A stretch of DNA of 64,000 bases from an uncultured Brevibacillus sp. (lineage in GTDB: Bacteria > Bacillota > Bacilli > Brevibacillales > Brevibacillaceae): NCBI RefSeq assembly GCF_947502445.1, contig NZ_CANMZW010000002.1:62001-126000 (forward strand). Direction: 5' to 3'. Within the stretch, counting starts at the first letter, position 1. Each line of letters begins with the position of its first letter. Below the pieces are notes generated by a model. It worked only from the letters and a program-made list of their open reading frames with translations. It did no database searches and had not been told where the DNA came from. This document shows, in pieces, positions 34,121-43,532 of this stretch. The translations under genes and the position numbers were made by a program.

Positions 34121-34196
34121 CGTCGCAATACCTGCCTTTTTTGAATCGTTCAAACACTTATCTTACCAGAGAAAGCCTCATTTTGCAAAAAGAAAG

Positions 34197-34217
34197 GACC
34201 AGGTTCCGAAACTGGTC
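34197..34217 (-). terminator. Hairpin with T-run in the ABC-F leader (terminator or attenuator)
   Basis: A 6-bp stem (GACCAG / CTGGTC) followed on the minus strand by CTTTCTTTTTG. No minus-strand gene ends nearby, and the hairpin is about 80 bases before the ABC-F start. It may be a leader attenuator. Confidence 0.5.
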
Positions 34218-34305
34218 TTGGGACTGCTTACCTGAAAAATAGAAAGTCTGCACATAGGGAAAGCTAACTGTGAACAGTCATCCTATGAGAAAAGAGGTCG
34301 AAGCA

Positions 34306-34422
34306 ATGTCCAAGAAGAATGGCGTCAAAAACGAGATGGGCAATAAAGAAAATCCATCACAGACAAGGTCCTCCACAACGGTAGGCAAAGAAGAAACCCG
34401 CTCCAAACAACGCGGAGAGTAA
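34306..34422 (+). CDS. Small hydrophilic peptide, 38 residues
   Basis: A short gene with ATG 34306 seven bases after GAGGTCG and a strong terminator 16 bases past its stop. The product begins 'MSKKNGVKNEMGNKENPS' and ends 'GKEETRSKQRGE'. It has no hydrophobic segment and is rich in Lys, Glu, Asn, Ser and Thr, as small spore-associated proteins often are. I do not recognise a named family. An in-frame ATG 21 bases upstream lacks a binding site. Confidence 0.6.
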   Translation: MSKKNGVKNEMGNKENPSQTRSSTTVGKEETRSKQRGE

Positions 34423-34438
34423 TCCATTCTATAACGAC

Positions 34439-34469
34439 AAACCGGTCTTGGCATTGTGCTGACCGGTTT
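34439..34469. terminator. Bidirectional terminator
   Basis: A 9-bp perfect stem (AAACCGGTC / GACCGGTTT) followed by GTTCTTTTTG on the plus strand. It lies between the 38-residue peptide gene and the end of cysA. Confidence 0.85.
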
Positions 34470-34488
34470 GTTCTTTTTGCTCTGTTTT

Positions 34489-35610
34489 TTATACGCTGAC
34501 CTGTAAGGGAATAAACGTCGGTGCTGGAGTGACAGACTGCCCTTCCTCAACGTAAAAGGATAAATTGTTTAACGTTACGTACACCGTTCCGTTCTCGACC
34601 AAAGCCAACTCAGCAAAGCGCTGTCGACTCATTTCGGCTTCAAATACTTCATTTGTATCCAGTCGTTTTAAATCGAGGCGAACGATTGGACCTAACAGAG
34701 AAATACGGCTGACTTGCGCCTGTACAGCCTGGATCGACGAATCTGCTGGAGCATGAAGTGATACTTCTACATCGTGTGGGCGCATGTAACCAACTGCTGG
34801 AAGCTCGACTGCCTTGTTCTCCCACTCGGTTTCAAACTCCGCTTCTCCCAGCTTGATCTTGCCTTCATGAACTCTCCCACGAAACAGATTGACGCGCCCC
34901 AAGAAGCTGTAAACAAACGGGTTCGCCGGGTGATGATAAATCTCTTCGGGCGATCCAACCTGCTCCACCTTTCCCTCATTCATAACGACAACTTGATCCG
35001 CCAGCTCCATTGCCTCTTCCTGATCATGCGTCACAAACAAGATCGTCAAGCCCAGCTTTCCATGCAGATGCCTGAGCCACCTGCGAAGCTCCTGTCTCAC
35101 TTTTGTATCCAATGCTCCAAAAGGTTCATCAAGCAGCAAAAACTTGGGCTCTACCGCCAATGCCCGTGCCAAAGCCACACGCTGACGCTGCCCGCCGGAG
35201 AGTTGTGACGGATAGCGATGTGCCAGGCCCTCTAACTGGACAAGCTTCAGCAAGGAATGGACCTTTTCCCGGATTTCTTCTTTGTTTGGTCTGGTTTTAC
35301 GGGAACGAACTGTCAGTCCAAATGCAATATTATCAAAAATATTCATATGACGAAAAAGAGCATAGTGCTGAAACACAAATCCTACGCGCCGCTCGCGGAC
35401 ATCACGGTTCGTATTGTCCTCCCCGTTAAACAGGATTCTTCCTTCCTCGGGCTGCTCCAAGCCTGCAATCAGACGCAGCAGGGTCGTTTTTCCCGAGCCA
35501 GATGGTCCAAGCAGCGCCACCAGCTCCCCCTCTGGGATTTGCAGGCTGACATTTTTCAAGGCGGTAAAATTTTTATAAGACTTGCTTATGTTATCTACCT
35601 CAATACTCAT
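34489..35610 (-). CDS. cysA: Sulfate/thiosulfate ABC transporter ATPase
   Basis: A 373-residue importer ATPase. Walker A 'GPSGSGKTT' (near residue 36), Q-loop '[17 protein letters not shown]', signature '[17 protein letters not shown]', Walker B '[12 protein letters not shown]' and switch '[14 protein letters not shown]'. The C-terminal regulatory (TOBE-like) part covers about 235-373 and contains 'YMRPHDVEV', the CysA-specific motif. It overlaps cysW by four bases and is the last gene of the sulfate uptake operon. Confidence 0.95.
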   Translation of the reverse strand: MSIEVDNISKSYKNFTALKNVSLQIPEGELVALLGPSGSGKTTLLRLIAGLEQPEEGRILFNGEDNTNRDVRERRVGFVFQHYALFRHMNIFDNIAFGLTVRSRKTRPNKEEIREKVHSLLKLVQLEGLAHRYPSQLSGGQRQRVALARALAVEPKFLLLDEPFGALDTKVRQELRRWLRHLHGKLGLTILFVTHDQEEAMELADQVVVMNEGKVEQVGSPEEIYHHPANPFVYSFLGRVNLFRGRVHEGKIKLGEAEFETEWENKAVELPAVGYMRPHDVEVSLHAPADSSIQAVQAQVSRISLLGPIVRLDLKRLDTNEVFEAEMSRQRFAELALVENGTVYVTLNNLSFYVEEGQSVTPAPTFIPLQVSV

Positions 35611-36473
35611 CCGGCTCTCTCCCCTGTCACGTCAATATAAGGCTCCTCTTCTACGCCTGACTGCCTTTCTGTTTTCCACTCAATGAAGCTTTTTACAATC
35701 AACGTCACCAATGCCAATGCTGCAAGCAAGGTCGCTACAGCAAAGGCGGCGGCAAATTGGTACTCGTTGTACAAAATCTCAACATGTAACGGAAGCGTAT
35801 TTGTCATGCCGCGTATGTGTCCAGATACCACTGATACTGCCCCGAATTCCCCCATTGCCCGGGCGTTGCACAAAATCACTCCGTATAAAAGCCCCCATTT
35901 GACATTGGGCAACGTCACACGAAGGAATGTCTTCCAGCCACTTGCTCCAAGCGAAACGGCAGCTTCCTCCTCATCCTTGCCCTGTGCTTCCATGATCGGG
36001 ATCAATTCACGGGCTACAAACGGAAACGTCACGAACGTAGTCGCCAGTACAATGCCCGGGACTGCAAAAATAATTTTGATATCATGCAGATCAAGCCACG
36101 GACCCAAGATTCCTTGACTGCCGAACAGGAGCACAAAAATCAGACCTGCGATAACAGGAGAAACTGCAAAAGGCAGGTCGATCAAGGTCAGAAGCACGTT
36201 TTTCCCGCGAAACGAGAATTTGGCGATCGCCCACGCAGCAGCTATCCCAAAGGTCACATTAAGCGGAACACTGATCGCTGCAACCAAGAGCGTCAGCTTG
36301 ACAGCCGAGAGTGTCTCTGGATCAGCAATCGAGGCAACAAAAACATCTGCCCCCTGTTTAAAGGCTTCGGTAAATACCGCAATCAACGGCAGGATCAGAA
36401 ACAGTGCAAGGAACAAGAGAGCTACACCAATCAATATCCAGCGCACGTAGGCCGGTTCCGTCAAATGCTTCAC
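35607..36473 (-). CDS. cysW: Sulfate ABC transporter permease CysW
   Basis: A 288-residue membrane protein with six helices. The cytoplasmic EAA loop '[20 protein letters not shown]' and '[20 protein letters not shown]' are the CysW signatures. It pairs with CysT to form the channel. It lies 12 bases after cysT and overlaps cysA. Confidence 0.94.
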   Translation of the reverse strand: MKHLTEPAYVRWILIGVALLFLALFLILPLIAVFTEAFKQGADVFVASIADPETLSAVKLTLLVAAISVPLNVTFGIAAAWAIAKFSFRGKNVLLTLIDLPFAVSPVIAGLIFVLLFGSQGILGPWLDLHDIKIIFAVPGIVLATTFVTFPFVARELIPIMEAQGKDEEEAAVSLGASGWKTFLRVTLPNVKWGLLYGVILCNARAMGEFGAVSVVSGHIRGMTNTLPLHVEILYNEYQFAAAFAVATLLAALALVTLIVKSFIEWKTERQSGVEEEPYIDVTGERAG

Positions 36474-36485
36474 TACAGGCGCCTC

Positions 36486-37322
36486 CTATCTGGCTGCATC
36501 AAATTTGTTAATTCTCCACTGCAAATAATTGATGATCAGCAGCATGATAAACGAAGCTACCAGCATAACAGTCGCAATCGCGGTTGCTCCGGCATAGTCA
36601 AACTGCTCCAGCTTCGTCATGATCAAAAGGGGCACAATCTCCGTCTTTAGCGGCATATTCCCCGAAATGAAGACGACAGAGCCATACTCACCTAGCGCCC
36701 TGGCAAAAGCAAGAGCAAAACCGGTAATGACTGCGGGCAACAAATGCGGCAAAATGACCCGAGTAAACGTGGTCCATCGGGTAGCCCCGAGTGTAGCTGC
36801 AGCTTCCTCCATCTGCAAATCCCAGTCCTGTAAAACAGGCTGCACGGTCCGGACGACAAAGGGTAAGCCAATAAAGGTCAGCGCTACCCAGATTCCAAGC
36901 GGCGTATAGGCTACTTTTATCCCCCACTCCGCCAAGTATTGTCCGACCCAGCCGTTTTCGGCATAAATTGAGGTCAAGGCAATGCCTCCTACTGCAGTTG
37001 GCAATGCAAATGGCAGGTCAACAATCCCATCGATGATGCGTTTTCCAAAAAACTGATAACGAGCGAGAACCCAGGCCACCAACACGCCAAATACTGCATT
37101 CACGCAAGCGGCGAAAAAGGACGAGACGATGCTGACGCGAATCGAGGCGAGTACACGAGAATCCAAAATGGTTCCGACAAACTGCTCCCAGCTCATCGTA
37201 GTCGCTTTTAAAAACAGAACTGACAGAGGGATCAATACCAGCAGACTCAAGTAAATGATCGTATAACCCATCGTCATGCCAAACCCGGGCAAGAACCCTC
37301 TGTTATGCAGTAATTTTCTCAT
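36486..37322 (-). CDS. cysT: Sulfate ABC transporter permease CysT
   Basis: A 278-residue membrane protein with six helices. The EAA loop 'EEAAATLGATRWTTFTRVI' and the following 'AFARALGEYGSVVFISGNMP' are typical of CysT (CysU). It lies 30 bases after the binding-protein gene in the order sbp-cysT-cysW-cysA. Confidence 0.94.
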   Translation of the reverse strand: MRKLLHNRGFLPGFGMTMGYTIIYLSLLVLIPLSVLFLKATTMSWEQFVGTILDSRVLASIRVSIVSSFFAACVNAVFGVLVAWVLARYQFFGKRIIDGIVDLPFALPTAVGGIALTSIYAENGWVGQYLAEWGIKVAYTPLGIWVALTFIGLPFVVRTVQPVLQDWDLQMEEAAATLGATRWTTFTRVILPHLLPAVITGFALAFARALGEYGSVVFISGNMPLKTEIVPLLIMTKLEQFDYAGATAIATVMLVASFIMLLIINYLQWRINKFDAAR

Positions 37323-37352
37323 GGAGATAACTCCTCTGATGGGATTGTTTGC

Positions 37353-38408
37353 TTATGGCTTATAGAGCTGATCAAAAATGCCTTGATCGGAAAAATGAAC
37401 CTTTTGAGCGTTGGTCCAGCCACCGAACAACTCGTCAATCGTAAACAGCTTGATTTCTGGGAATGCTGGTGTATGAGCTTTGAGCACTTCTTCTGAGCGT
37501 GGGCGATAGTAATGCTTCGCAGCAATCTCCTGCCCTTTTTTCGTGTAGAGGAATTGCAGGTAGGCTTCTGCTACCTCACGAGTCTTGTGCTTATCAGCGT
37601 ACTTATCGACTAACGTCACTGGCGGCTCTGCCAAAATGCTGATCGACGGATTTACAATCTCAAATTTGTCTTTGCCCAGCTCATTGACGGCCAGATAAGC
37701 TTCATTTTCCCAAGCAATCAAGACATCCCCGATTCCGCGCTCAACAAAGGTTGTAGTGGAACCACGCGCTCCAGAGTCTAGGACTGGGACATTTTTAAAC
37801 AGGCTGGTGACGAATTCCTTTGCTTTTGCTTCATCGCCGTTGTTTTTTTGCAGCGCATAGCCCCACGCAGCGAGATAATTCCAACGTGCGCCGCCAGACG
37901 TTTTCGGATTGGGTGTAATGACAGAAATGCCAGGCTTAATCAAATCGTCCCAATCCTTGATCTGTTTTGGATTTCCTTTGCGCACGAGAAAGACGATCGT
38001 TGATGTATAGGGAGAGCTGTTGTCAGGGAGCTTCTTTTGCCAATCCGCCTGAATGAGTCCTCGTCCTGCGAGAGCATCTATGTCATAGGCGAGCGCAAGT
38101 GTCACCACATCCGCTTCAAGACCGTCAATCACGGAGCGAGACTGCTTGCCTGATCCTCCATGCGATTGTTTGATGGTAAGGTTTTGCCCCGTTTTTTCTT
38201 TCCACTCCTGTGCAAATTCCTTGTTCACATCCTGATAAAATTCCCTTGTCGGATCGTACGACACATTCAGCAGATCCAATGTGGGGCCAGCTTCTGAAGC
38301 ACTGCTACCCCCATCTGTCGCTGCAGAGCATCCTCCGATAGTCGCAGCCAAAACAATTATTCCCAATCGCTTCAGTGTGGATTGGATCATGCTGGTTTTC
38401 TTTCTCAT
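37353..38408 (-). CDS. sbp: Sulfate-binding lipoprotein
   Basis: A binding protein of about 351 residues. The lipobox 'TIGGC' near residue 27 anchors it outside the membrane. Sulfate-site motifs are clear: '[13 protein letters not shown]', '[18 protein letters not shown]', '[19 protein letters not shown]' and '[17 protein letters not shown]'. The start is uncertain: ATG 38408 is used here; a GTG at 38423 is nearer to AGGGGA but only one base from it. A sigma-A promoter at 38471-38498 serves the operon. Confidence 0.92.
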   Translation of the reverse strand: MRKKTSMIQSTLKRLGIIVLAATIGGCSAATDGGSSASEAGPTLDLLNVSYDPTREFYQDVNKEFAQEWKEKTGQNLTIKQSHGGSGKQSRSVIDGLEADVVTLALAYDIDALAGRGLIQADWQKKLPDNSSPYTSTIVFLVRKGNPKQIKDWDDLIKPGISVITPNPKTSGGARWNYLAAWGYALQKNNGDEAKAKEFVTSLFKNVPVLDSGARGSTTTFVERGIGDVLIAWENEAYLAVNELGKDKFEIVNPSISILAEPPVTLVDKYADKHKTREVAEAYLQFLYTKKGQEIAAKHYYRPRSEEVLKAHTPAFPEIKLFTIDELFGGWTNAQKVHFSDQGIFDQLYKP

Positions 38409-38470
38409 GTGGTTGTTTTTCACTCCCCTATAATCTCTACTAGTTTAATCGGAATACTTTGATATTTTGA

Positions 38471-38498
38471 ATTATACATCCCTTTTTAACCCTGTCAA
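38471..38498 (-). promoter_or_regulatory. Sigma-A promoter of the sulfate uptake operon
   Basis: On the minus strand TTGACA and TATAAT are both perfect, 16 bp apart. The start site lies about 55 bases upstream of the sbp start. I see no clear S-box or T-box leader, so control by a repressor (CymR or similar) is more likely than a riboswitch. Confidence 0.8.
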
Positions 38499-38601
38499 TG
38501 ATATTTCAATCTACCGTATGCCCAACACGCGGGCTAGGTTCTGATGACACATGCCTAGAGAGGAAATTTGGGCATAAGCTGGATGCTCTAACCAAAAAGA
38601 A

Positions 38602-38635
38602 AATGTGTGCCCCGGATTTAGCCGAAACACACATT
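38602..38635 (-). terminator. Terminator retained after the FUSC-type pseudogene
   Basis: A perfect 8-bp stem (AATGTGTG / CACACATT) followed on the minus strand by TTCTTTTTGG. Confidence 0.7.
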
Positions 38636-38661
38636 CCTCCCTTTCGTTATTCAAGCGAATA

Positions 38662-39044
38662 TTACGAGTACGCTCTCTTGCTCAGCTGCAATGCATCCTG
38701 TAAATCGGTAATTTCTTTTTGCAGCTTGGTATGGCTGATGCGAGTGGATGCGCGGCAAGCAGTGTTCCCAAGCCGACCGAGAGAGTCATTGCTGCGGCAA
38801 CAAAAAACAGCCTTTTTGCTCTCTGGACGTATGGAATGTGAAATACGTACAAATAAGTGAAGCTCCCGATCCCCGACAACAAGCCATAGGATAATTTCCC
38901 GAAGATAACGCTGATGACAATCGGAAGACCCGCACATATACCTGCATTGATAGCCCTCATCCACGGAAGCGGATTGCGATTCATTTGAAACGCTTGTGCG
39001 AACATCGAAAGCATCGTAGAAAATATCGTCTCAGGGGACTTCAT
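38662..39044 (-). pseudogene. FUSC-type membrane protein gene with internal deletion
   Basis: The start looks normal: GGGAGGAAGACG precedes ATG 39044 and the first 95 residues read as the N-terminus of a FUSC/aromatic-acid exporter ('LPWMRAINAGICAGLPIVIS', 'YGLLSGIGSFTYLYVFHIPY', 'RAKRLFFVAAAMTLSVGLGT'). The frame then runs into 'SAIPSCKKKLP' and stops at 38682. In the next frame a typical charged C-terminal helix ('KLQKEITDLQDALQLSKRAYS') runs to a stop at 38662 just before a terminator. So the middle, several hundred residues, has been deleted and the ends are out of frame. Confidence 0.75.
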
Positions 39045-39172
39045 TACGGCGTCTTCCTCCCCGTTTCAAGCTGAAAATAGGTACCCGTATACCCCTTCAC
39101 GGACAAAATGAATACGCCTATCATTACTCATTGCTTCTTGTTCTATTCGTTCGATTGCTTCCCCCTAAAATG

Positions 39173-39202
39173 AAAAAGCAGTCATCGAAATGACTACTTT
39201 TT
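39173..39202 (-). terminator. Terminator retained after the chemotaxis receptor remnant
   Basis: A 13-bp stem with one mismatch (AAAAAGTAGTCAT / ATGACTGCTTTTT on the minus strand) with a T-run. Confidence 0.75.
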
Positions 39203-39206
39203 ATCG

Positions 39207-39404
39207 CTAGATTTTATATTTATGTACAACCTCCTGCAGATCTTCAGCGAGTTTGGAGGAAGCGATCTCCTTGGGGCGTTCGTTTAGTTGATTCGCAAGC
39301 AATGATGAGGAAGCAACTGATTGATTGATCACATTCAATTGCTGGATGGCATTCTGGATAGCTTCGTTTCCTTGCTTCGCCTCTTCAGCTAATTCTAGCG
39401 CCAA
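39207..39404 (-). pseudogene. Methyl-accepting chemotaxis protein remnant
   Basis: Sixty-five codons of a receptor signalling domain: 'LAEEAKQGNEAIQNAIQQLN' then 'VINQSVASSSLLANQLNERP' are the methylation-helix part. Next comes 'KEIASSKLAEDLQEVVHKYKI', where the first three residues belong to the middle and the rest to the extreme C-terminus. The conserved hairpin tip that contacts CheA and CheW is missing, as are the sensor and membrane parts. The 5' end abuts the neighbour's terminator. It was made by at least two deletions. Confidence 0.75.
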
Positions 39405-39409
39405 AAGAA

Positions 39410-39444
39410 GCCAGCATGCTTCGGCAGCTACCGAACATGCTGGC
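39410..39444 (-). terminator. Terminator after the 39463-39831 gene
   Basis: A long stem (GCCAGCATG / CATGCTGGC, extended by TCGG / CCGA) followed on the minus strand by TTCTTTTGG. Confidence 0.8.
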
Positions 39445-39462
39445 TAAATCATCTTGCACATG

Positions 39463-39831
39463 CTATTCACGAACATGCTGGCATAAATTCCACGCAAATA
39501 AAATGATCCCTACCCCCAATCCTAACGAGCCGATGATCGTTCCCACGACGAAGGATTCCATTTGTGTAAAAAGCATGACGAACAAACAGCCTTGCATAAT
39601 CGGTAGACAAAGGTTATGCAACCAAAAATGCCATTTTGCAAGTCCAGTCTTTGCCGCTTGCGGATACGCTCGATAAATAAGGCCAATAATCGCAAGCGAG
39701 ACCCAGCCCACTAAATTGAGATGGGCATGAACCGAAGAATAAGCAAATGCTTTCGTAATGCCCATGACAATCCCCAGAATAATCGCAATGACAAAATATA
39801 CGGCGGCAATCCGTAAACAACGTGCAGCCAC
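39463..39831 (-). CDS. Cytochrome-oxidase-subunit-I-like small membrane protein
   Basis: A 122-residue membrane protein with four helices. 'AYSSVHAHLNLVGWVSLAII' carries the His-x-His of a haem-binding helix found in single-module relatives of haem-copper oxidase/NorB subunit I; 'WHFWLHNLCLPIMQG' supplies two more histidines. Short proteins of this type occur in many Bacilli and may bind haem or a haem-related cofactor; they are too short to be an oxidase. The start is GTG 39831 behind GGGAGGTGAG. Monocistronic. Confidence 0.7.
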   Translation of the reverse strand: MAARCLRIAAVYFVIAIILGIVMGITKAFAYSSVHAHLNLVGWVSLAIIGLIYRAYPQAAKTGLAKWHFWLHNLCLPIMQGCLFVMLFTQMESFVVGTIIGSLGLGVGIILFAWNLCQHVRE

Positions 39832-39896
39832 TTTTTCTCACCTCCCTTCCCCCTTCCCTTTATGACTATTTTCCTACAGCTCATGTGAGTACAAAA

Positions 39897-39925
39897 AAAC
39901 GGACTGTCTGCTCGACAATCCGTTT
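39897..39925 (-). terminator. Terminator overlapping the end of the FAD oxidoreductase gene
   Basis: An 11-bp stem with one mismatch (AAACGGATTGT / ACAGTCCGTTT on the minus strand) followed by TTTTTGT. Its 5' arm overlaps the TAA stop at 39924-39926. Confidence 0.75.
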
Positions 39926-41162
39926 ACATAATAATATTTTGGTTAACGTTTGAATTTTTGACGCGATCAAAAGCAAACAAATCTGCATCAGAGTGGCTGC
40001 CTTTGGTGATGAGATCGGCAACAATCTGGGCGCCTATTGTTGCATAGACTGTTCCATTCCCACCATAGCCGAGGCAGAACAGGCAGTTCGGATATCCCTC
40101 CTGCTCCCCAAACAACGGTAATCCGTCATGCGTACCGCAAAAGGTCGCTGACCAATAATACTCTGCCCGCAGCGACAGCTGAGGAAACAGTGCCTGAATT
40201 TTTGCCAGCAGTTGATCACGCTTGTTGAATACAGCAGCATCCCTTTTGCGGAAGTCCCTCTCTGCATCGTCAAGACCACCCGCTATGACTCTTCCGTCCT
40301 GGCTCGTGCGTATGTAGAGATAAGGGCGAGCCGTCTCCCAGATTAGACAAGCCTTTGGCCATCCCAGAAACGCCTTCACCGGATTAGTAACGATCGCATG
40401 TGAGCTGGACATCATCGCATTTGAATTGCGTCTCATCGACTGTGTTTCGTACCCGGAAGCAAATACAGCTTTTTTGCAGCGAATCCGATGTCCTGTCTTT
40501 GTGATGAGCACGAGATCACCTGCGTCCATTTTGGTCACTGCCACTTCCGTATGCTCAAAGACCCGCATTCCTTTTTTGACAGCATCAGCTATAGTTCCAT
40601 GTGTGAGCTTGTACGGGTTTAGCTGAGCATCCCCTGTCGCGTAGATCGCCCCTGGCTTGGAAAACGAATAACGCTGCTCAACTTCAGCCTGTGTCAAATA
40701 CGTAACCGGAAATCCAGCCCTCATCAAACTCTCGTATTCTACACGCAAATCCTTAACATCTTCTGCCTTGCTAGCAAAATACAAGCTGTCACGTCGTACA
40801 AATTCAGGAAAACCGTCGAGCTCGCTTGAGATGTTTTCCAAGCGATCAAGCGCTTGCCAGCACAGTTCGTAAAAGCGTCGACCTTTTTTCTCTCCAAACG
40901 AATTCATGCATGAAGTGAGCGATTTGTCGTTGGCAAACTGAAGCAAGCCTGTATTAGCACTACTGCTTCCTTTGGCAATTCTCCGTTTTTCAAGCAAAAC
41001 CACATCGACATCCTGCTTCAATAAAAAATGAGAACAAAGCGCACCCGCCTCCCCACCCCCAACAATGGCGACATCGCATATAATATCTTCGATTAATGGC
41101 GCGTATCGGTGCGGGTTTGGCAATGTTTCTGGCCAATACAGCTTTCCTGTCACTAGGTTCAT
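39924..41162 (-). CDS. FAD-dependent oxidoreductase (DAO family)
   Basis: A 412-residue flavoprotein of the D-amino-acid/glycine oxidase-like family. The dinucleotide-binding motif 'DVAIVGGGEAGALCSHFLL' starts near residue 30, and 'VVLLEKRRIAKGSSSANTG' binds the ADP ribose. The C-terminal 'FCLGYGGNGTVYATIGAQIV' closes the FAD site. It resembles YurR-like oxidases, substrate not known. I chose ATG 41162 (eight bases after GAGGGG) over ATG 41168, which is too close to that site. Single gene. Confidence 0.85.
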   Translation of the reverse strand: MNLVTGKLYWPETLPNPHRYAPLIEDIICDVAIVGGGEAGALCSHFLLKQDVDVVLLEKRRIAKGSSSANTGLLQFANDKSLTSCMNSFGEKKGRRFYELCWQALDRLENISSELDGFPEFVRRDSLYFASKAEDVKDLRVEYESLMRAGFPVTYLTQAEVEQRYSFSKPGAIYATGDAQLNPYKLTHGTIADAVKKGMRVFEHTEVAVTKMDAGDLVLITKTGHRIRCKKAVFASGYETQSMRRNSNAMMSSSHAIVTNPVKAFLGWPKACLIWETARPYLYIRTSQDGRVIAGGLDDAERDFRKRDAAVFNKRDQLLAKIQALFPQLSLRAEYYWSATFCGTHDGLPLFGEQEGYPNCLFCLGYGGNGTVYATIGAQIVADLITKGSHSDADLFAFDRVKNSNVNQNIIM

Positions 41163-41279
41163 GGACATGTCCCCTCATCACTGATTCCCACTTAGGGTAT
41201 CCAATGAAAAGTTGTCCATCCACGCTATATCCACGGGTGTTCGATTTGCGCTATGATGAGGAATGAGGAGTGATGAATC

Positions 41280-41582
41280 TTGATTATGGTCTATGTAAAG
41301 CGACCACACGAGGACGCATATAAAACGGAAATTGCCGAAACAGACGTTTTGAACGAGCTCGTGGATGGTGATTTTGAAGTGGTTGCGGATGACAACCTGA
41401 ATGGAATTTCCTTGATCGTAAACGAAGACGCGCGGGGCGTACTCGCAAATAATTTCCCTATCACCTCGGAGGGCTATCTAGACTGGGTGTACGGTCCTTG
41501 TGTCTTCGTAAAAGCAGATGGGCTTTCGCTAACCGATACCGATATTGAGCTGATTGATCAGTTTTTAGCTGCAAAAGTGTAG
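41280..41582 (+). CDS. Small acidic protein, DUF3846-like
   Basis: A 100-residue acidic protein. The TTG at 41280 has GAGGAG nine bases upstream; an in-frame ATG at 41286 is a possible alternative. The pattern 'LIVNEDARGVLANNFP' followed by 'VYGPCVFVKADG' is like DUF3846, a short domain seen in Gram-positive bacteria and their plasmids and phages. Function unknown. No mobile genes adjoin it here. Confidence 0.6.
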   Translation: MIMVYVKRPHEDAYKTEIAETDVLNELVDGDFEVVADDNLNGISLIVNEDARGVLANNFPITSEGYLDWVYGPCVFVKADGLSLTDTDIELIDQFLAAKV

Positions 41583-41593
41583 TCGCCAATAAG

Positions 41594-41660
41594 AAAAAGA
41601 CCCACACCATCACGTTCTGTGCCGCATGTGGCCGATAAACATGATGGAAGGGTCTTTTTT
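41594..41660. terminator. Bidirectional terminator between 41582 and dut
   Basis: A 10-bp stem (AAAAAGACCC / GGGTCTTTTTT) closing a long, partly paired loop, between two convergent genes. Confidence 0.65.
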
Positions 41661-41683
41661 CCTTTTTTATGGTGGTTGAAATA

Positions 41684-42220
41684 TTAACCTTTTATTCCGC
41701 TGCTTCCGAAACCGCCGGAACCGCGTTCTGTTTCATCCAGCTCATCCACTACTTCAAATTGGGCAACTGGTACAATTCCGATGACACCTTGGGCGATACG
41801 ATCACCTTTTTTGATCAAGTAGCTGTGTGCATCTACCTCTTGCTCGACAGTGACTTCTTTTTCGCTCGCATCCAGACATATATGGCCTTTTTGCGCAGAC
41901 GGAAAACGAATATTGTCAATCAATACGCACACTTCTCCGCGATAGCCGGCATCAACCGTACCAGGCGCATTGGACAAACGCAGCTTTGTTTTCGCACCGA
42001 TTCCCGACCGTGGACGAACTTGCAGTTCAAAGCCTTCTGGCAGCGCAAACGCCAGCCCTGTCGGAATTTTCGCCGATTGTCCAGGCGCGATCAATGTATC
42101 CTCTACTGCGACAAGATCAAATCCAGCATCCATAGCACGCGCGTATTTCGGGATCACAGCATCTTCATGCAGTTTTTTAATTTTCACCTGTGCAACCAGG
42201 CGTTCATTGGTTATGTTCAT
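41684..42220 (-). CDS. dut: dUTP diphosphatase (trimeric)
   Basis: A 178-residue dUTPase, which splits dUTP to dUMP and so keeps uracil out of DNA. All five motifs are present: 'AMDAGFDLVAVED' (1), 'RPRSGIGAKT' (2), 'GTVDAGYRGEVCVL' (3), 'GDRIAQGVIG' (4) and the C-terminal arm 'ERGSGGFGSSG' (5). It is a little longer than the usual 145-155 residues because of loop insertions near 45-60 and 120-130. The ATG at 42220 is preceded by GGAGAG. Chromosomal and alone; not in a phage setting. Confidence 0.93.
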   Translation of the reverse strand: MNITNERLVAQVKIKKLHEDAVIPKYARAMDAGFDLVAVEDTLIAPGQSAKIPTGLAFALPEGFELQVRPRSGIGAKTKLRLSNAPGTVDAGYRGEVCVLIDNIRFPSAQKGHICLDASEKEVTVEQEVDAHSYLIKKGDRIAQGVIGIVPVAQFEVVDELDETERGSGGFGSSGIKG

Positions 42221-42436
42221 CCGAAGTCTCTCCTCTATCTAGCATCCTCACCTAGTGTACAAGAACACCTCCTCCGCATCAAGATAATGATCCTTTCGTA
42301 GTCTCAGTAGCAACCAAGCATTTTTCATAGAAAGCTCACAATTTCCTATCCTTTTCAGAGCTTTCCACAAAAAAATATGCTATAATCACCGTTGCATCTA
42401 AATTTAATATGGGATAAAGAAAGGGTGGATTGTACA

Positions 42437-43381
42437 TTGCAAGTACAAAAACCATATCGCATTTTGTTGTATTACAAGTATACTCCAGTGGACAATTATG
42501 AGGAGTATGCAGCAGAACATCTGAAGTTTTGCAAAGATAACGGACTGCTAGGCCGGATCATCATTGCTCCAGAAGGGATCAATGGAACAGTATCTGGAAC
42601 CATCGAACAAACAGAAGCCTATATGAACTATGTTCGCCAGGACCCTCGCTTTGCGGACATGTGGTTTAAAATAGATGAGTCAGAGGAGCATGCTTTTAAA
42701 AAGATGTACGTCCGTGCCAAAAAAGAGCTGGTTACATGGCGCTTGGAAAATGACGTTGACCCGAATGAAAAAACGGGCACGCATCTGAATCCAAAAGAAT
42801 TTTACGAGATGATGCAGGAAGAGGATGTTGTCATTCTTGACGGACGCAACTACTACGAATACGATTTGGGCCATTTCCGTGGCGCTATTCGCCCAGAAGT
42901 AGATTCTTCCCGTGAATTCCCTGAGTGGATTCGTGAAAATATGAGCCAGTTTAAAGACAAAAAAGTTCTCACCTACTGCACAGGCGGCATTCGCTGCGAA
43001 AAGCTGACGGGTGTTTTGATGGACCAAGGCTTCGAGAACGTTTACCAGCTGCATGGCGGTATCGTATCGTATGGAAAAGATCCCGAAGTACAAGGTCGCC
43101 TCTGGGATGGAAAATGCTACGTATTTGATGAGCGCATCTCGGTTCCAATCAATCATACTGAGGAAGATGTCGTAATCGGTCGCTGCTACTATTGCGGCAA
43201 AGTGGAAGACCGCTACCTCAATTGCGCGAATCCATTCTGCAACAAACAGCATTTTTGCTGCCCGGAATGTGAACAAACTTATAAGCGTTCCTGCTCGGAC
43301 GAATGCCGTGAGCATCCTCGTAACCGTTTCGTAGAGGCTGAAAAGAAAGCAAAGCTTGCAGCGGCAGGAGCTAAAGCATAA
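42437..43381 (+). CDS. trhO: tRNA uridine(34) hydroxylase (rhodanese-fold, TrhO/YceA)
   Basis: A 314-residue enzyme that makes 5-hydroxyuridine at the tRNA wobble position with O2. The N-terminal acylphosphatase-like domain ('[18 protein letters not shown]') is followed by a rhodanese domain with the active loop '[13 protein letters not shown]' (Cys near residue 179). The C-terminal zinc-knuckle region holds cysteine pairs ('CYYCGK', '[18 protein letters not shown]'). The start is TTG 42437 after AAAGGGTGG. A TATAAT element lies about 50 bases upstream. A terminator follows. Confidence 0.92.
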   Translation: MQVQKPYRILLYYKYTPVDNYEEYAAEHLKFCKDNGLLGRIIIAPEGINGTVSGTIEQTEAYMNYVRQDPRFADMWFKIDESEEHAFKKMYVRAKKELVTWRLENDVDPNEKTGTHLNPKEFYEMMQEEDVVILDGRNYYEYDLGHFRGAIRPEVDSSREFPEWIRENMSQFKDKKVLTYCTGGIRCEKLTGVLMDQGFENVYQLHGGIVSYGKDPEVQGRLWDGKCYVFDERISVPINHTEEDVVIGRCYYCGKVEDRYLNCANPFCNKQHFCCPECEQTYKRSCSDECREHPRNRFVEAEKKAKLAAAGAKA

Positions 43382-43391
43382 TAACAAGGTC

Positions 43392-43425
43392 AAAGAGCTG
43401 ACTTCCCATACGGAGGTTAGCTCTT
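43392..43425 (+). terminator. Terminator after trhO
   Basis: A stem with one bulge (AAAGAGCTGAC / GTTAGCTCTTT) followed by TTTG. Confidence 0.8.
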
Positions 43426-43532
43426 TTTTGAATTTCTTTTCTTCCCTCCCTCGTTCATACTGCCTGATTACATCCCTGTATATTTTTGGTAAACTAAAAA
43501 AGATCAAAATCATATGACAAAGGTGGAGTCCG

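Noticed and set aside
33386..34144. Plus-strand 252-codon frame opposite the ABC-F gene
   Set aside because: Antisense shadow of a conserved two-domain ATPase; no family resemblance or ribosome binding site.
38424..38500. S-box or T-box riboswitch before the sulfate operon
   Set aside because: The predicted start is only about 55 bases from the gene, too short for either, and no matching core motif is visible.
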